Positions 1-6,489 of a stretch of DNA of 15,315 nucleotides are shown piece after piece. The number at the start of each line of letters is the position of its first letter. Position 1 is the first letter of the stretch. The translations under genes were made by a program, and so were the position numbers. Source of the DNA: Chloroflexi bacterium UBA6077 (GTDB lineage: Bacteria; Chloroflexota; UBA6077); assembly GCA_002436065.1 (NCBI GenBank), contig DIXP01000023.1:1-15315 (forward strand), written 5' to 3'. Under the pieces are notes generated by a model. That model did not search any database. It worked only from the letters and a program-made list of their open reading frames with translations, and was not told where the DNA came from.

Positions 1-24
1 ATAGGCCGCCATCTGGCGGCCTAT
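1..24. other. Perfect 10-bp stem-loop at the window edge
   Basis: The first ten bases (ATAGGCCGCC) are the exact reverse complement of bases 15-24, separated by the tetraloop ATCT. The stem is GC-rich and would be stable in RNA. No T-run follows on the plus strand (the next bases are CAAATCC), so it is not a classical intrinsic terminator in that direction. The minus-strand flank is outside the window. It most likely ends an upstream transcript or is an intergenic repeat. Confidence 0.5.
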
Positions 25-58
25 CAAATCCAGTTTGGCGGAGTAGTAGACTGCAATT

Positions 59-74
59 GGGAGGGGGCGAGGTG
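59..74 (+). promoter_or_regulatory. Original ribosome binding site and GTG start of the MBL gene
   Basis: A purine-rich GGGAGGGGGCGAG tract precedes a GTG at 72-74. Translation from this GTG gives VSVNELRIAVEPLAAGVW, a natural N-terminus for an MBL-fold hydrolase. The frame then runs into the 58-bp duplication, is shifted and ends at 441-443 after an unrelated peptide. This looks like the ancestral start, now disconnected from the body of the gene. Confidence 0.55.
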
Positions 75-95
75 AGCGTGAACGAACTGAGAATC

Positions 96-217
96 GCTGT
101 CGAGCCGTTGGCCGCGGGCGTCTGGCGATGTGCCGGCCCCAACGCCATGTGTGGCTGTCGAGCCGTTGGCCGCGGGCGTCTGGCGATGTGCCGGCCCCAA
201 CGCCATGTGTGGCTGTC
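96..217. repeat. 58-bp tandem duplication, two full copies
   Basis: Bases 96-153 are repeated exactly at 154-211, and six further bases (GCTGTC, 212-217) match the start of a third unit. Both copies encode the same peptide (AVEPLAAGVWRCAGPNAMCGC) but in different frames relative to the upstream start, because 58 is not divisible by three. The perfect identity of the copies indicates a very recent duplication or an assembly artefact. Confidence 0.93.
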
Positions 218-978
218 TGATCGTGGACGGGGAGCGAGATGTGCTCGTAGCCGACAGTATGGTCACCCCGGGACTGGCTCGCCAGGTCAAGGATGCCGTC
301 CGGGACCTGACGGGCAGGCCCGTTCGCTACCTACTCAACACCCATGGAGACTCCGATCATATCCTCGGCAACCAGGAGTTCTCGCCGGAGAGCGTCTTGC
401 TGAGCCATCGGCTCACGCGAGAACGGCTTCTCAAGGAGGGTGACAGCGCCATCGCCGCTGCCAGGAACGCGCGCCCGTTCCTGGCCCCTGAGTTGGAGCA
501 GGCGCGGGTAGTGGTCCCTGGGGTGGCCTTCGAAGGAGACCTGCAGATAGATTTGGGTGGTGTCATGGTGGAGTGTATCTACCTTGGACCGGCCCACACG
601 CCAGGGGATGTGGCGGTGTGGCTTCCCCAGCGCCGCGTTCTCTTCACGGCCGACCTGGTCTTCAATCGGATCTTCCCCGTCATGCGAAATGCGGATGTGG
701 CGAACTGGATTCTTGCCCTCGATAGGCTGGAGGCGTTGGAGCCGGATGTGGTGGCGGTCTCTCACGGTGACGTTGGGGGCAGGGGGTTGATCCGGGAGAT
801 GCGGGAGTTGCTCACCACGGTCCGTGGTCGCGTCCTGGAGGCGCGGGACCAGGGGGTGCCTCTGGCGAGGGTGCTCGAGGAAGTGAAGTTCCCAGCCTAT
901 GAGGGGCTATCCAAGGCCGAGGTCCGCATACCCGAGGCGATCCAGCGCATCTACCAGTACGAAGAGGTGAAAGCCTAG
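130..978 (+). CDS. MBL-fold metallo-hydrolase, 5' end disrupted by duplication
   Basis: This is a metallo-beta-lactamase superfamily hydrolase. With residue 1 at the GTG at 130, the metal motif NTHGDSDHILGN covers residues 70-81 (H72, D74, D76, H77). Further ligands are H156 in GPAHTPGD, D175 in FTADLVF and H212 in SHGD. The layout resembles the MBL subgroup with a TH-x-H-x-DH-x-x-GN signature, but the second His of HxHxDH is replaced by Asp. The substrate is unknown. The frame is open from 130, but the GTG at 130 lies inside the first copy of the 58-bp repeat and has no Shine-Dalgarno sequence. The well-placed GTG at 72 is now out of frame. Either the gene is translated from an internal start (130, 151 or ATG 205), or it is a fresh frameshift pseudogene, or the duplication is an assembly error. 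The domain itself appears complete. Confidence 0.85.
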   Translation: MPAPTPCVAVEPLAAGVWRCAGPNAMCGCLIVDGERDVLVADSMVTPGLARQVKDAVRDLTGRPVRYLLNTHGDSDHILGNQEFSPESVLLSHRLTRERLLKEGDSAIAAARNARPFLAPELEQARVVVPGVAFEGDLQIDLGGVMVECIYLGPAHTPGDVAVWLPQRRVLFTADLVFNRIFPVMRNADVANWILALDRLEALEPDVVAVSHGDVGGRGLIREMRELLTTVRGRVLEARDQGVPLARVLEEVKFPAYEGLSKAEVRIPEAIQRIYQYEEVKA

Positions 979-1035
979 TAAAGGAACACGGATACCGGGT
1001 GGAGTAGCAGACTGACGCGCTGCTATCGGCGCTGC

Positions 1036-1281
1036 CTTGTGCCATGAGACGGTTCCCGCCAGTTGATACAGCCCGAGCTTCTGGAAGAACTCCACATCAT
1101 GGCTCTCCCAGCGTCGTCCGGCCCGTCCAGCTTTCTTGCTCAGAAACAGCCCCAGCCTCTCGCGCACGTAGCTATCCACCTGCCCGAACTTCTCACCGGA
1201 GTTGCCCACTCGAAAGTAGGCTCCCCAGCCTCGTAGCACGCGGTTCATTTCGTCCACTATCGGCTTCATCTCTACCCTACC
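1036..1281 (-). pseudogene. Group II intron reverse transcriptase/maturase, C-terminal relic
   Basis: On the minus strand the translation contains MNRVLRGWGAYFRVGNS, then KFGQVDSYVRERLGLFLSKK and LGLYQLAGTVSW. This is the characteristic C-terminal maturase (GIIM) region of bacterial group II intron proteins such as LtrA. Only about 80 residues remain of a protein normally over 400 long. The fingers/palm reverse transcriptase domain is missing, an in-frame TAG lies just upstream at about 1282-1284, and the normal C-terminal stop is lost, so the frame reads on into the MBL gene. I could not recognise intron domain V/VI downstream. It is a non-functional scar of an intron. Confidence 0.82.
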
Positions 1282-1293
1282 CTAACTCGTCAG

Positions 1294-1307
1294 CTATACG
1301 CGTATAG
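1294..1307. promoter_or_regulatory. 14-bp perfect palindrome, possible operator
   Basis: CTATACGCGTATAG is perfectly self-complementary over 14 bp. It lies in the non-coding stretch between the maturase relic and the MFS gene, about 44 bp upstream of the promoter-like TTGACT. Such symmetric sites often bind dimeric repressors, but it could also be a remnant of the mobile element next to it. No regulator gene is adjacent on the MFS side. Confidence 0.35.
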
Positions 1308-1350
1308 AACGGAAGCTTGGCGCTCCCGGTATTCGGCATTTGGCGGTGGC

Positions 1351-1379
1351 TTGACTGTGGGGCGATGGGGAAGCACAAT
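1351..1379 (+). promoter_or_regulatory. Sigma-70-like promoter candidate for the MFS gene
   Basis: TTGACT (1351-1356; 5 of 6 to the -35 consensus) is followed after exactly 17 bp by CACAAT (1374-1379; 4 of 6 to the -10 consensus). Transcription would start near 1386, giving a leader of about 20 nt with AAGGGG about 8 nt before the GTG at 1406. It was found by eye only. Confidence 0.4.
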
Positions 1380-1405
1380 CGCCGCACCGGTAAGGGGACT
1401 GGGGG

Positions 1406-2686
1406 GTGGGGGAGCGGTTGGCACAGCAGGGGTACAGGACAGACCAGGTGGAGGGCTTCGTCGCGAGCAACCTGAGGCGCAATTTCGCGGCTCTGGCGCT
1501 GGACTTCGGCTTCTTCGGGCTGGGGTTAAGCATCTCGTCCACGGCCACGGTGCTGCCGGCCCTGGCCGAACGATTGGGGGCATCTAACCTGGTGCTCGGG
1601 GCAATTCCCAGCCTGATGCTGCTGGGGCGAGCTGCTCCCGCGCTGTTCTCGGCTCGGCACATCGAGACCCTTCCCCGCAAGCTGCCATTCGTGCTCACCT
1701 ACACCCTCTGGGAGCGGGTGCCCTGGCTTGCCCTCGCCCTCGCTCTGTTCGCGCTGGGCTCGCTCTACCCCGACCTGGTGCTCGCGCTGCTGGTACTCCA
1801 CCTGGCCGGGGTGGCCGTGGTGGGCGGGTCGCTCTCGCCTGCCTGGACGGGGCTGGTGGGAAAGGTGATCCCAACCTCCTACAGGGGACGGTTCTTTGCC
1901 ATCGGCAGCGGTTTCTCCACCGGGCTGGGGCTGCTTGGCGCCCTCGCCAGCGGCTACCTGTTGCGGGATTACCCCTTTCCGGTGGGATACACACTCTGCC
2001 TGGCAGCCACCTTTCTCTGCCTCATGGCCTCGTTCGCGGCAATGGCGGCGGCGAGGGAGCCGGAGGAGAAGGTAACCAGACAGCCGCTGAGGATGGGGGC
2101 GCACTTGAGGAGGCTGCCGGGCATCGTGAGAGCCAATCGCTCTTATGGTTGGTACCTGGTGGCCAGGGCGCTGACCGTGACGGGGATGATGGCTGTTGCT
2201 TTCTACACCGTCCAGGCGCTTCGGGAGTTGGGAGCCGCCGAGTGGAACGTGGGCGGCTTCACCTTCGCGCTGCTGGCCGCGCAGGCGGGGGGAGGGCTGG
2301 CACTGGGCTTCCTGGCGGATCGGTTCGGGCACAGGGTGTCGCTGCTGGTGGGGAGCTTCGCGGCGGTGGGCGCGAATTTGATGGCCCTCACGGTGACCAA
2401 CCTTGGTCTTTATCATGGGGTGTTTCTGTTGCTGGGGGTGAGTCTGGCCTCCACCACCGTTTCGTCATCTACCTTCGTGTTGGAGTTGGTCGATGCGGAG
2501 GAGCGGGCCACCTGCCTGGGGCTTGCCACCACAGCGCAGGGGCCGTTCGCGCTGGTGGGTCCACCGATTGCCGCGGTGTTGGCCGCCTGGATGGGGTTGG
2601 GGGCGGTGTTCGTGGCGTCCGGGCTGTTGAGCGTTGGGGCGGCGGTGGTCTACATGGTGAGGGTGGAGGAGCCGAGGGGACGGTGA
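1406..2686 (+). CDS. Major facilitator superfamily (MFS) transporter
   Basis: This 426-residue integral membrane protein has many long hydrophobic segments, consistent with the two six-helix halves of the MFS. The N-terminal half runs to about residue 215. A polar cytoplasmic linker (about 216-246, rich in Arg, Lys and Glu) follows, then the C-terminal half. GFLADRFGHRVSLLVG (301-316) matches the conserved MFS loop motif (G-x-L-a-D-r-x-G-r-k), and SYRGRFFAIGSG (158-169) is the arginine-rich loop pattern of the first half. The start is taken as GTG 1406, with AAGGGG at 1392-1397. An N-terminal amphipathic stretch of about 25 residues precedes the first helix. Substrate and direction of transport cannot be read from the sequence. 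It stands alone, convergent with the potassium operon. Confidence 0.9.
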   Translation: MGERLAQQGYRTDQVEGFVASNLRRNFAALALDFGFFGLGLSISSTATVLPALAERLGASNLVLGAIPSLMLLGRAAPALFSARHIETLPRKLPFVLTYTLWERVPWLALALALFALGSLYPDLVLALLVLHLAGVAVVGGSLSPAWTGLVGKVIPTSYRGRFFAIGSGFSTGLGLLGALASGYLLRDYPFPVGYTLCLAATFLCLMASFAAMAAAREPEEKVTRQPLRMGAHLRRLPGIVRANRSYGWYLVARALTVTGMMAVAFYTVQALRELGAAEWNVGGFTFALLAAQAGGGLALGFLADRFGHRVSLLVGSFAAVGANLMALTVTNLGLYHGVFLLLGVSLASTTVSSSTFVLELVDAEERATCLGLATTAQGPFALVGPPIAAVLAAWMGLGAVFVASGLLSVGAAVVYMVRVEEPRGR

Positions 2687-2781
2687 GACGCGGGGACGCG
2701 GGGAAGGGGAGACAGGGGGAAGTGATGGTTGAGATAGACGGAGTGGACGGGATGGATAGGGTAGGGCTATCTCCCAACGCA
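2687..2781. other. Purine-rich low-complexity spacer between convergent genes
   Basis: The strand reads almost entirely G and A, with the octamer ACGCGGGG repeated twice in tandem near 2688-2703, then GGGGAGACAGGGGG and repeated GGAxGG steps to about 2766. Similar purine/pyrimidine-skewed spacers are familiar from intergenic regions of Chloroflexota and cyanobacteria (general knowledge). A weak hairpin (GATAG, 7-nt loop, CTATC; about 2756-2772) could help end one of the two converging transcripts. No coding potential is evident. Confidence 0.4.
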
Positions 2782-3468
2782 TCACCTGATGGTCGCAGCT
2801 TGAATTCCCATTTGCCCTATCATCTCGATGCCATCGTCCCGCCCCGCCAGCACCAGCAGGTCACCCTGCTGCACCAGTTCGTCTCGGCTGGGACTCAGGA
2901 TGACCTGGGACCCACGCGCTAACAGGACGATGGAGAGGCCCCGGATGCCCTTCAGATTGAGGTCGGAGAGGCTCTTCCCTGCCATGGCCGCGGGCGCCGC
3001 GACTATAGATATCCCGTAACCCGGCACCACTTTGAGGTAGTCTACAACCCCGGGCACTGCCAGGCCGTGCGCCAGCCGTACCCCTGTCTCGCGCTCCGGA
3101 TAGACTACCCTGTCGGCTCCCACCCTTTGGAGGATCTCCGCATGCAGGTCGTCGATCGCCTTGGACACCACCCAGCGCACTCCCAACTTCTTCAACAAGA
3201 GGGTTATCAGGATGCTGCTCTTGATGTCCTCTCCGATGGAGACGACCCCCATGTCGAAATTCCTGACCCCCAGCTCCTTCAGGGCCTCTTCGGATGTGGC
3301 ATCGAGCTGAGCCGCCTGCGTCACGCATTCAGCTATGTCGTTTACGGCCTCCAGGCTTCGATCTAGGGCCAGCACCTCGTTACCCAACTCGCAAAGCGTG
3401 CGAGCCAGGCTGCTTCCAAACCGCCCCAGTCCCACCACAACGATCTGCTTCTTGCTTGTCATACCCAT
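2782..3468 (-). CDS. ktrA: KtrA/TrkA-type K+ uptake regulatory subunit (RCK protein)
   Basis: This is the cytosolic gating subunit of a Ktr/Trk potassium uptake system, forming a nucleotide-binding ring under the membrane subunit. It has 228 residues. The Rossmann fold has GLGRFG at residues 13-18 and an acidic residue at the end of the second strand (D36), typical of NAD(H)/ATP-binding RCK_N domains. A TrkA_C domain covers about 140-228 (SIVAAPAAMAGKSL onward). A single RCK_N plus TrkA_C at this length matches KtrA rather than the duplicated E. coli TrkA. The start ATG lies 3 nt after the ktrB stop, in the same frame. A second ATG two codons on (3462) has a better GGGG spacing and is equally possible. 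Co-transcription with ktrB is near certain. Confidence 0.95.
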   Translation of the reverse strand: MGMTSKKQIVVVGLGRFGSSLARTLCELGNEVLALDRSLEAVNDIAECVTQAAQLDATSEEALKELGVRNFDMGVVSIGEDIKSSILITLLLKKLGVRWVVSKAIDDLHAEILQRVGADRVVYPERETGVRLAHGLAVPGVVDYLKVVPGYGISIVAAPAAMAGKSLSDLNLKGIRGLSIVLLARGSQVILSPSRDELVQQGDLLVLAGRDDGIEMIGQMGIQAATIR

Positions 3469-3471
3469 CCC

Positions 3472-4995
3472 CTAGCCAATTTTCACCCTGCCTTCAGGCA
3501 GGTGGTACATATCTGGTTTGTCCCGCTGCGCCAGCGCCAGTGCCACAGTCAGGGGGCCGACCCTGCCGACATACATGGTGGCGATGACGACCAGCTTGCC
3601 CACATGGGACAACTCGGGAGTGATCCCCGTCGAGAGTCCAACGGTGCCGAAGGCCGACGTGGTCTCGAAAAGCAGCTGCAGCAGGGAGAAACGCTCGGTC
3701 ATCGAGAGGGTCAGGGTTGTTCCGAACACCAGCCCCAACGACAGCAGCGTCACCGTGAGGGCGCGGTTGACGTGATCCTGCCGGAACTCCCGCCCGAAAG
3801 CCGATGCCCGATCGCGACCCCGGATAGAAGACATCACGGCCGCCGTAAGCACACCGAAGGTGTTCACCTTGATGCCTCCACCTGTCGAGCCGGAAGCGGC
3901 CCCAATGTACATCAAGGCGATTGTGAGTAAGAGCCCGGCCTGGGTCATATTGCCGACATCGATCGAGTTGTAGCCGGCCGTGCGGGGCGTGACGGCGGAG
4001 AAGAAGGCGTTGAGAAGCTTGGCCGGTAGCTCCATAGGTCCTAGGGTAGCGTAGTTGGAGTACTCCATGGCCAGCAGCCCCAGGGTGCCTACCAACAGCA
4101 GTCCTGCGGTCACGGCCAGCACCAGCTTGGTGTCCAGAAGCAGGAAGCGCCAGCCCTTCACGCCTGCCATGTCCACAATCACAGTGAAGCTGATGCCGCC
4201 CAGCATGATCAAGAGGGCAATGGTCAGCAGCACCGTTGGATCCTGGTTGTAGATGGTGAGCGACCGGAAGCCTCTGAAGAGGTCGAAGCCCGCGTTGTTG
4301 AAGGCTGAGACAGAGTGAAAAACCCCCATCCAGAGGGCCTGGCCGGCGGGGAAGTCCTGCATAAAGCGGACGAAGAGGATCGCCGCTCCTGACGCCTCGA
4401 TTGCCGCTGTCACCAACAGAACCTGCCTGGTCAACCGAAGCACTCCCTCCATGGTGGGTACTCCGTGAGCCTCACGCAACAGGATGCGGTCCCTCAGGCT
4501 TGCGCGGCGGCCGATCAGCAGCAAGAGTAGGGTAGAACTTGTCATGAAGCCCAGACCACCCACCTGGATCAGCACGAGGATCACAGCCTGTCCGAAGGGG
4601 GACCAGTAGCTGCCTGTGTCCACGACGACCAGGCCGGTCACGCACACCGCCGAGGTGGCAGTAAACAGGGCGGTCAGGTAGGCCGCCCCGGCCCCGTCCG
4701 CGGTCGAGATGGGCAGCATCAGCAGGGCCGAACCGGCCAGTATGACGACGAGGAAACCGAGCGCCAGCACGAGGGGCGCCCGTGCGGCGGGTCTCGGAGT
4801 CCTGGGAGCGCCAAGCTTGATCTTTTCAGGCTTAGCTATGGGCACACGAATGGACCGCTCCCAGGATCGGATTGTCCTGGGGGGTGATGCGACCGTCGAG
4901 GCGGCAATAGGGGCAGATGCGACAGGGTGGGCAGCAGTCCCAGACTGGATGGCAGTGCCGATCCGTGGCCCGATAGACGCCGGAGCGTCACTCAT
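3472..4995 (-). CDS. ktrB: KtrB/TrkH-type potassium transporter membrane subunit
   Basis: This is the K+-conducting membrane subunit, 507 residues. The four pore loops are all recognisable: TSAVCVTGL (114-122), SVSAFNNAGF (228-237), AVTPRTAGYNS (334-344) and TSAFGTVGLSTG (446-457). Each carries the selectivity-filter glycine. SGSTGGGIKVNTF (368-380) is the conserved intramembrane loop of the family. The first transmembrane segment begins only near residue 74. It is preceded by an unusual Ala/Pro/Ser-rich, basic extension of about 70 residues. The ATG at 4995 overlaps the stop of the upstream small gene by 8 bp, suggesting translational coupling. A GGAG lies about 11 nt upstream. ktrA follows after 3 nt. 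Confidence 0.95.
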   Translation of the reverse strand: MSDAPASIGPRIGTAIQSGTAAHPVASAPIAASTVASPPRTIRSWERSIRVPIAKPEKIKLGAPRTPRPAARAPLVLALGFLVVILAGSALLMLPISTADGAGAAYLTALFTATSAVCVTGLVVVDTGSYWSPFGQAVILVLIQVGGLGFMTSSTLLLLLIGRRASLRDRILLREAHGVPTMEGVLRLTRQVLLVTAAIEASGAAILFVRFMQDFPAGQALWMGVFHSVSAFNNAGFDLFRGFRSLTIYNQDPTVLLTIALLIMLGGISFTVIVDMAGVKGWRFLLLDTKLVLAVTAGLLLVGTLGLLAMEYSNYATLGPMELPAKLLNAFFSAVTPRTAGYNSIDVGNMTQAGLLLTIALMYIGAASGSTGGGIKVNTFGVLTAAVMSSIRGRDRASAFGREFRQDHVNRALTVTLLSLGLVFGTTLTLSMTERFSLLQLLFETTSAFGTVGLSTGITPELSHVGKLVVIATMYVGRVGPLTVALALAQRDKPDMYHLPEGRVKIG

Positions 4996-5293
4996 ACTGT
5001 TGTGGGCTCCAGCCTGCGATAATATTGAAGCGGGCGGTGAACGATGCTCCCGAGATATCCAAGTTCACCTCCAGGTCGTACCGCTCTGCCAGGGTCTCCA
5101 TCATCGCGAGCAATCGGTGGCCGCGATTGTCGTTGGCAGCCAGAGATCCCGTGATGGTGATGGATGAGCAGCGGCAGGAGCAACCAGTGGCAAGGGTTTC
5201 ACAGGCCGCTTCCACTGGCCCGATCCAGTAGGGCATGTCGATGCCGGCCGCGTGATCTTCACGAGGGGTATCATGCCCAGCCATAGCGTACAT
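4988..5293 (-). CDS. Small hypothetical protein, first gene of the ktr operon
   Basis: This unrecognised protein of 101 residues starts at ATG 5293, behind AAGAGGA (5303-5309) at a good 9-nt spacing. The frame is open further upstream to 5368, but without a better ribosome binding site. The stop TGA (4988-4990) lies inside the beginning of ktrB (ATG 4993-4995), giving an ATGAGTGA overlap typical of coupled genes. The N-terminal half is polar and contains a Cys-rich CSCRC motif. The C-terminal half (ITITGSLAANDNRGH, then LAERYDLEVNLDISG and FTARFN) reads like an alternating beta-alpha-beta soluble domain. No transmembrane helix is visible. Its position suggests a role linked to K+ transport, but no function can be assigned, and it could be a spurious open frame. 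Confidence 0.55.
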   Translation of the reverse strand: MYAMAGHDTPREDHAAGIDMPYWIGPVEAACETLATGCSCRCSSITITGSLAANDNRGHRLLAMMETLAERYDLEVNLDISGASFTARFNIIAGWSPQQYE

Positions 5294-5345
5294 ATGTCTT
5301 GGTCCTCTTGCCTGCATGGATTGGTGTTGTGCCTGTTCGGACAAC

Positions 5346-5361
5346 GGCAGGATATTCTGCC
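5346..5361. promoter_or_regulatory. Imperfect 16-bp dyad in the ktr/pfkB divergent region
   Basis: GGCAGGATATTCTGCC is an inverted repeat over 16 bp with one mismatched pair. It lies between the divergent small ktr-operon gene and the PfkB kinase, where an operator would be expected. It could also arise by chance. Confidence 0.25.
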
Positions 5362-5462
5362 AGGCCACGGCTCAATAGTGCATCAAGGGGCAGGGGGTTG
5401 TGCTCAATGATCGCTAAATATTCACTCTCGTCGGGCAGAGGAGAGCAGACAGGGGAGTTGGT

Positions 5463-5481
5463 AGGAGGGGGTTGTTCTGTG
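5463..5481 (+). promoter_or_regulatory. Shine-Dalgarno deciding the kinase start
   Basis: AGGAGGGGG begins at 5463 and is followed by GTG at 5479-5481. This is the only strong ribosome binding site near the beginning of the kinase, and the residues after it (VVLVAAQTTDVLCVGIAVQD) match the first beta strand of PfkB kinases. The longer upstream reading from 5299 or the ATG at 5407 would add residues unlike the family. Confidence 0.65.
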
Positions 5482-6387
5482 GTTCTGGTGGCGGCTCAGA
5501 CAACGGACGTGCTGTGTGTGGGGATTGCGGTGCAGGACGTGCTGCTGTCGGTGGAGGGGTACCCGCCGGCCGACGCCAAGGTGAGGGTGTCCGGTGTGGT
5601 AGAGCAGGGGGGAGGGCTGGCCGCGACTGCGGCGGTGTCGGTAGCCCGGCTCGGGGGTAGGGCGGCCCTGGTGGCGGCGGTGGGAGACGATCCCAGAGGT
5701 GCGCAGATGCTGGAGGAGTTGGCCCGGGAGGGGGTGGACGTATCGGCTTGCCGGCGGTGCGTGGGAGCGGTATCGCCCTTCTCCACGGTGGTGGTCGACC
5801 GTTTCTCGGGAACCAGGACGATATTCTTCTGCCCCGGCAGCACGACTCTGCCTCCTGGGTCGGTGGAACCGTCGCTTGTGCGGGGGGCTCGGGTGTTGCT
5901 GGTGGATGCCCTCAGGGTGGAGGCGGCCGAGAGGGCTGCGCTGGTCGCCCGGGAGGCTGGGATTCCCGTGGTGTTCGACGCCGGGGAGCCGGGGCCGGAG
6001 CCGCGGCTGATGGCGCTGGCGGACTACCCCATCCCGCCGCTATGGGCGGCGCGGGAGGTGAGCGGCGAGGACGATCCCGAGAGGGCTGCCCTAGCGCTGT
6101 TTCGGGCTCCCGCAAAGGGGGTGATCGTGACCATGGGGCCCGAGGGCTACGTGGTGGCGACCTCCGAGGGGGTGTGGCGGGAGGCTGCCTTCGAGGTGGA
6201 GATGGTGGATACCACGGGGGCTGGGGATGCCTTCCACGGGGCCTTCGCGCTGGGGTTGGCGTGGGGGTACCCTGTTCGGAAAGCGGCTCGGCTGGGAGCG
6301 GCCGCGGCCGCGTTGAAGTGCCGGAAGCCCGGCGGGCGGACGGGGCTGCCCAGCTTCGCCGAGGTGCGGGCGCTGGTGGAGGGGTAG
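5479..6387 (+). CDS. PfkB/ribokinase-family carbohydrate kinase
   Basis: This is a cytosolic ATP-dependent sugar kinase of 302 residues, the usual length for the family. The N-terminal part has the first Rossmann strand (DVLCVGIAVQD) and the substrate-side motif GGGLAATAAVSVARLGG (about 44-60). The C-terminal signature DTTGAGDAFHGAFALG (244-259) carries the anion hole and the catalytic Asp (D250). The exact sugar is not determined by these motifs. The AATAA form at the first motif is seen in ribokinase-like and sulfofructose-kinase-like members, but that is only a hint. The gene stands alone, divergent from the ktr operon and convergent with the cupin gene, so context gives no substrate. Confidence 0.92.
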   Translation: MVLVAAQTTDVLCVGIAVQDVLLSVEGYPPADAKVRVSGVVEQGGGLAATAAVSVARLGGRAALVAAVGDDPRGAQMLEELAREGVDVSACRRCVGAVSPFSTVVVDRFSGTRTIFFCPGSTTLPPGSVEPSLVRGARVLLVDALRVEAAERAALVAREAGIPVVFDAGEPGPEPRLMALADYPIPPLWAAREVSGEDDPERAALALFRAPAKGVIVTMGPEGYVVATSEGVWREAAFEVEMVDTTGAGDAFHGAFALGLAWGYPVRKAARLGAAAAALKCRKPGGRTGLPSFAEVRALVEG

Positions 6388-6489
6388 TGGCGCATGCCTC
6401 CGAGGGCAGGCAGGGACGAGAAGGTGGTCCGTCCGCCCATGACGCTGGGTCAATGGAAAGGTGAAGACGCAAGGATCGGTGGGATGCTG

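Noticed and set aside
57..443. Open frame of 128 codons starting at TTG 57.
   Set aside because: Only its first part is meaningful (the old MBL N-terminus). After the 58-bp duplication it is an out-of-frame reading of the hydrolase gene.
37..1014. A 17-bp near-repeat (15 of 17 bases) flanks the MBL gene at 37-53 and 998-1014, resembling direct repeats of a mobile element.
   Set aside because: Matches of this quality are expected by chance among all pairs in a 15-kb window, and no inverted ends or transposase accompany them.
1526..2416. A 296-codon minus-strand frame opposite the MFS gene.
   Set aside because: Its product is rich in Gln, Arg, His and Pro with no domain, as expected for an antisense shadow of a GC-rich membrane-protein gene.
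5299..5478. A longer kinase start adding 60 residues.
   Set aside because: The extra residues do not resemble PfkB N-termini, while a strong AGGAGG and GTG sit exactly at the family start.
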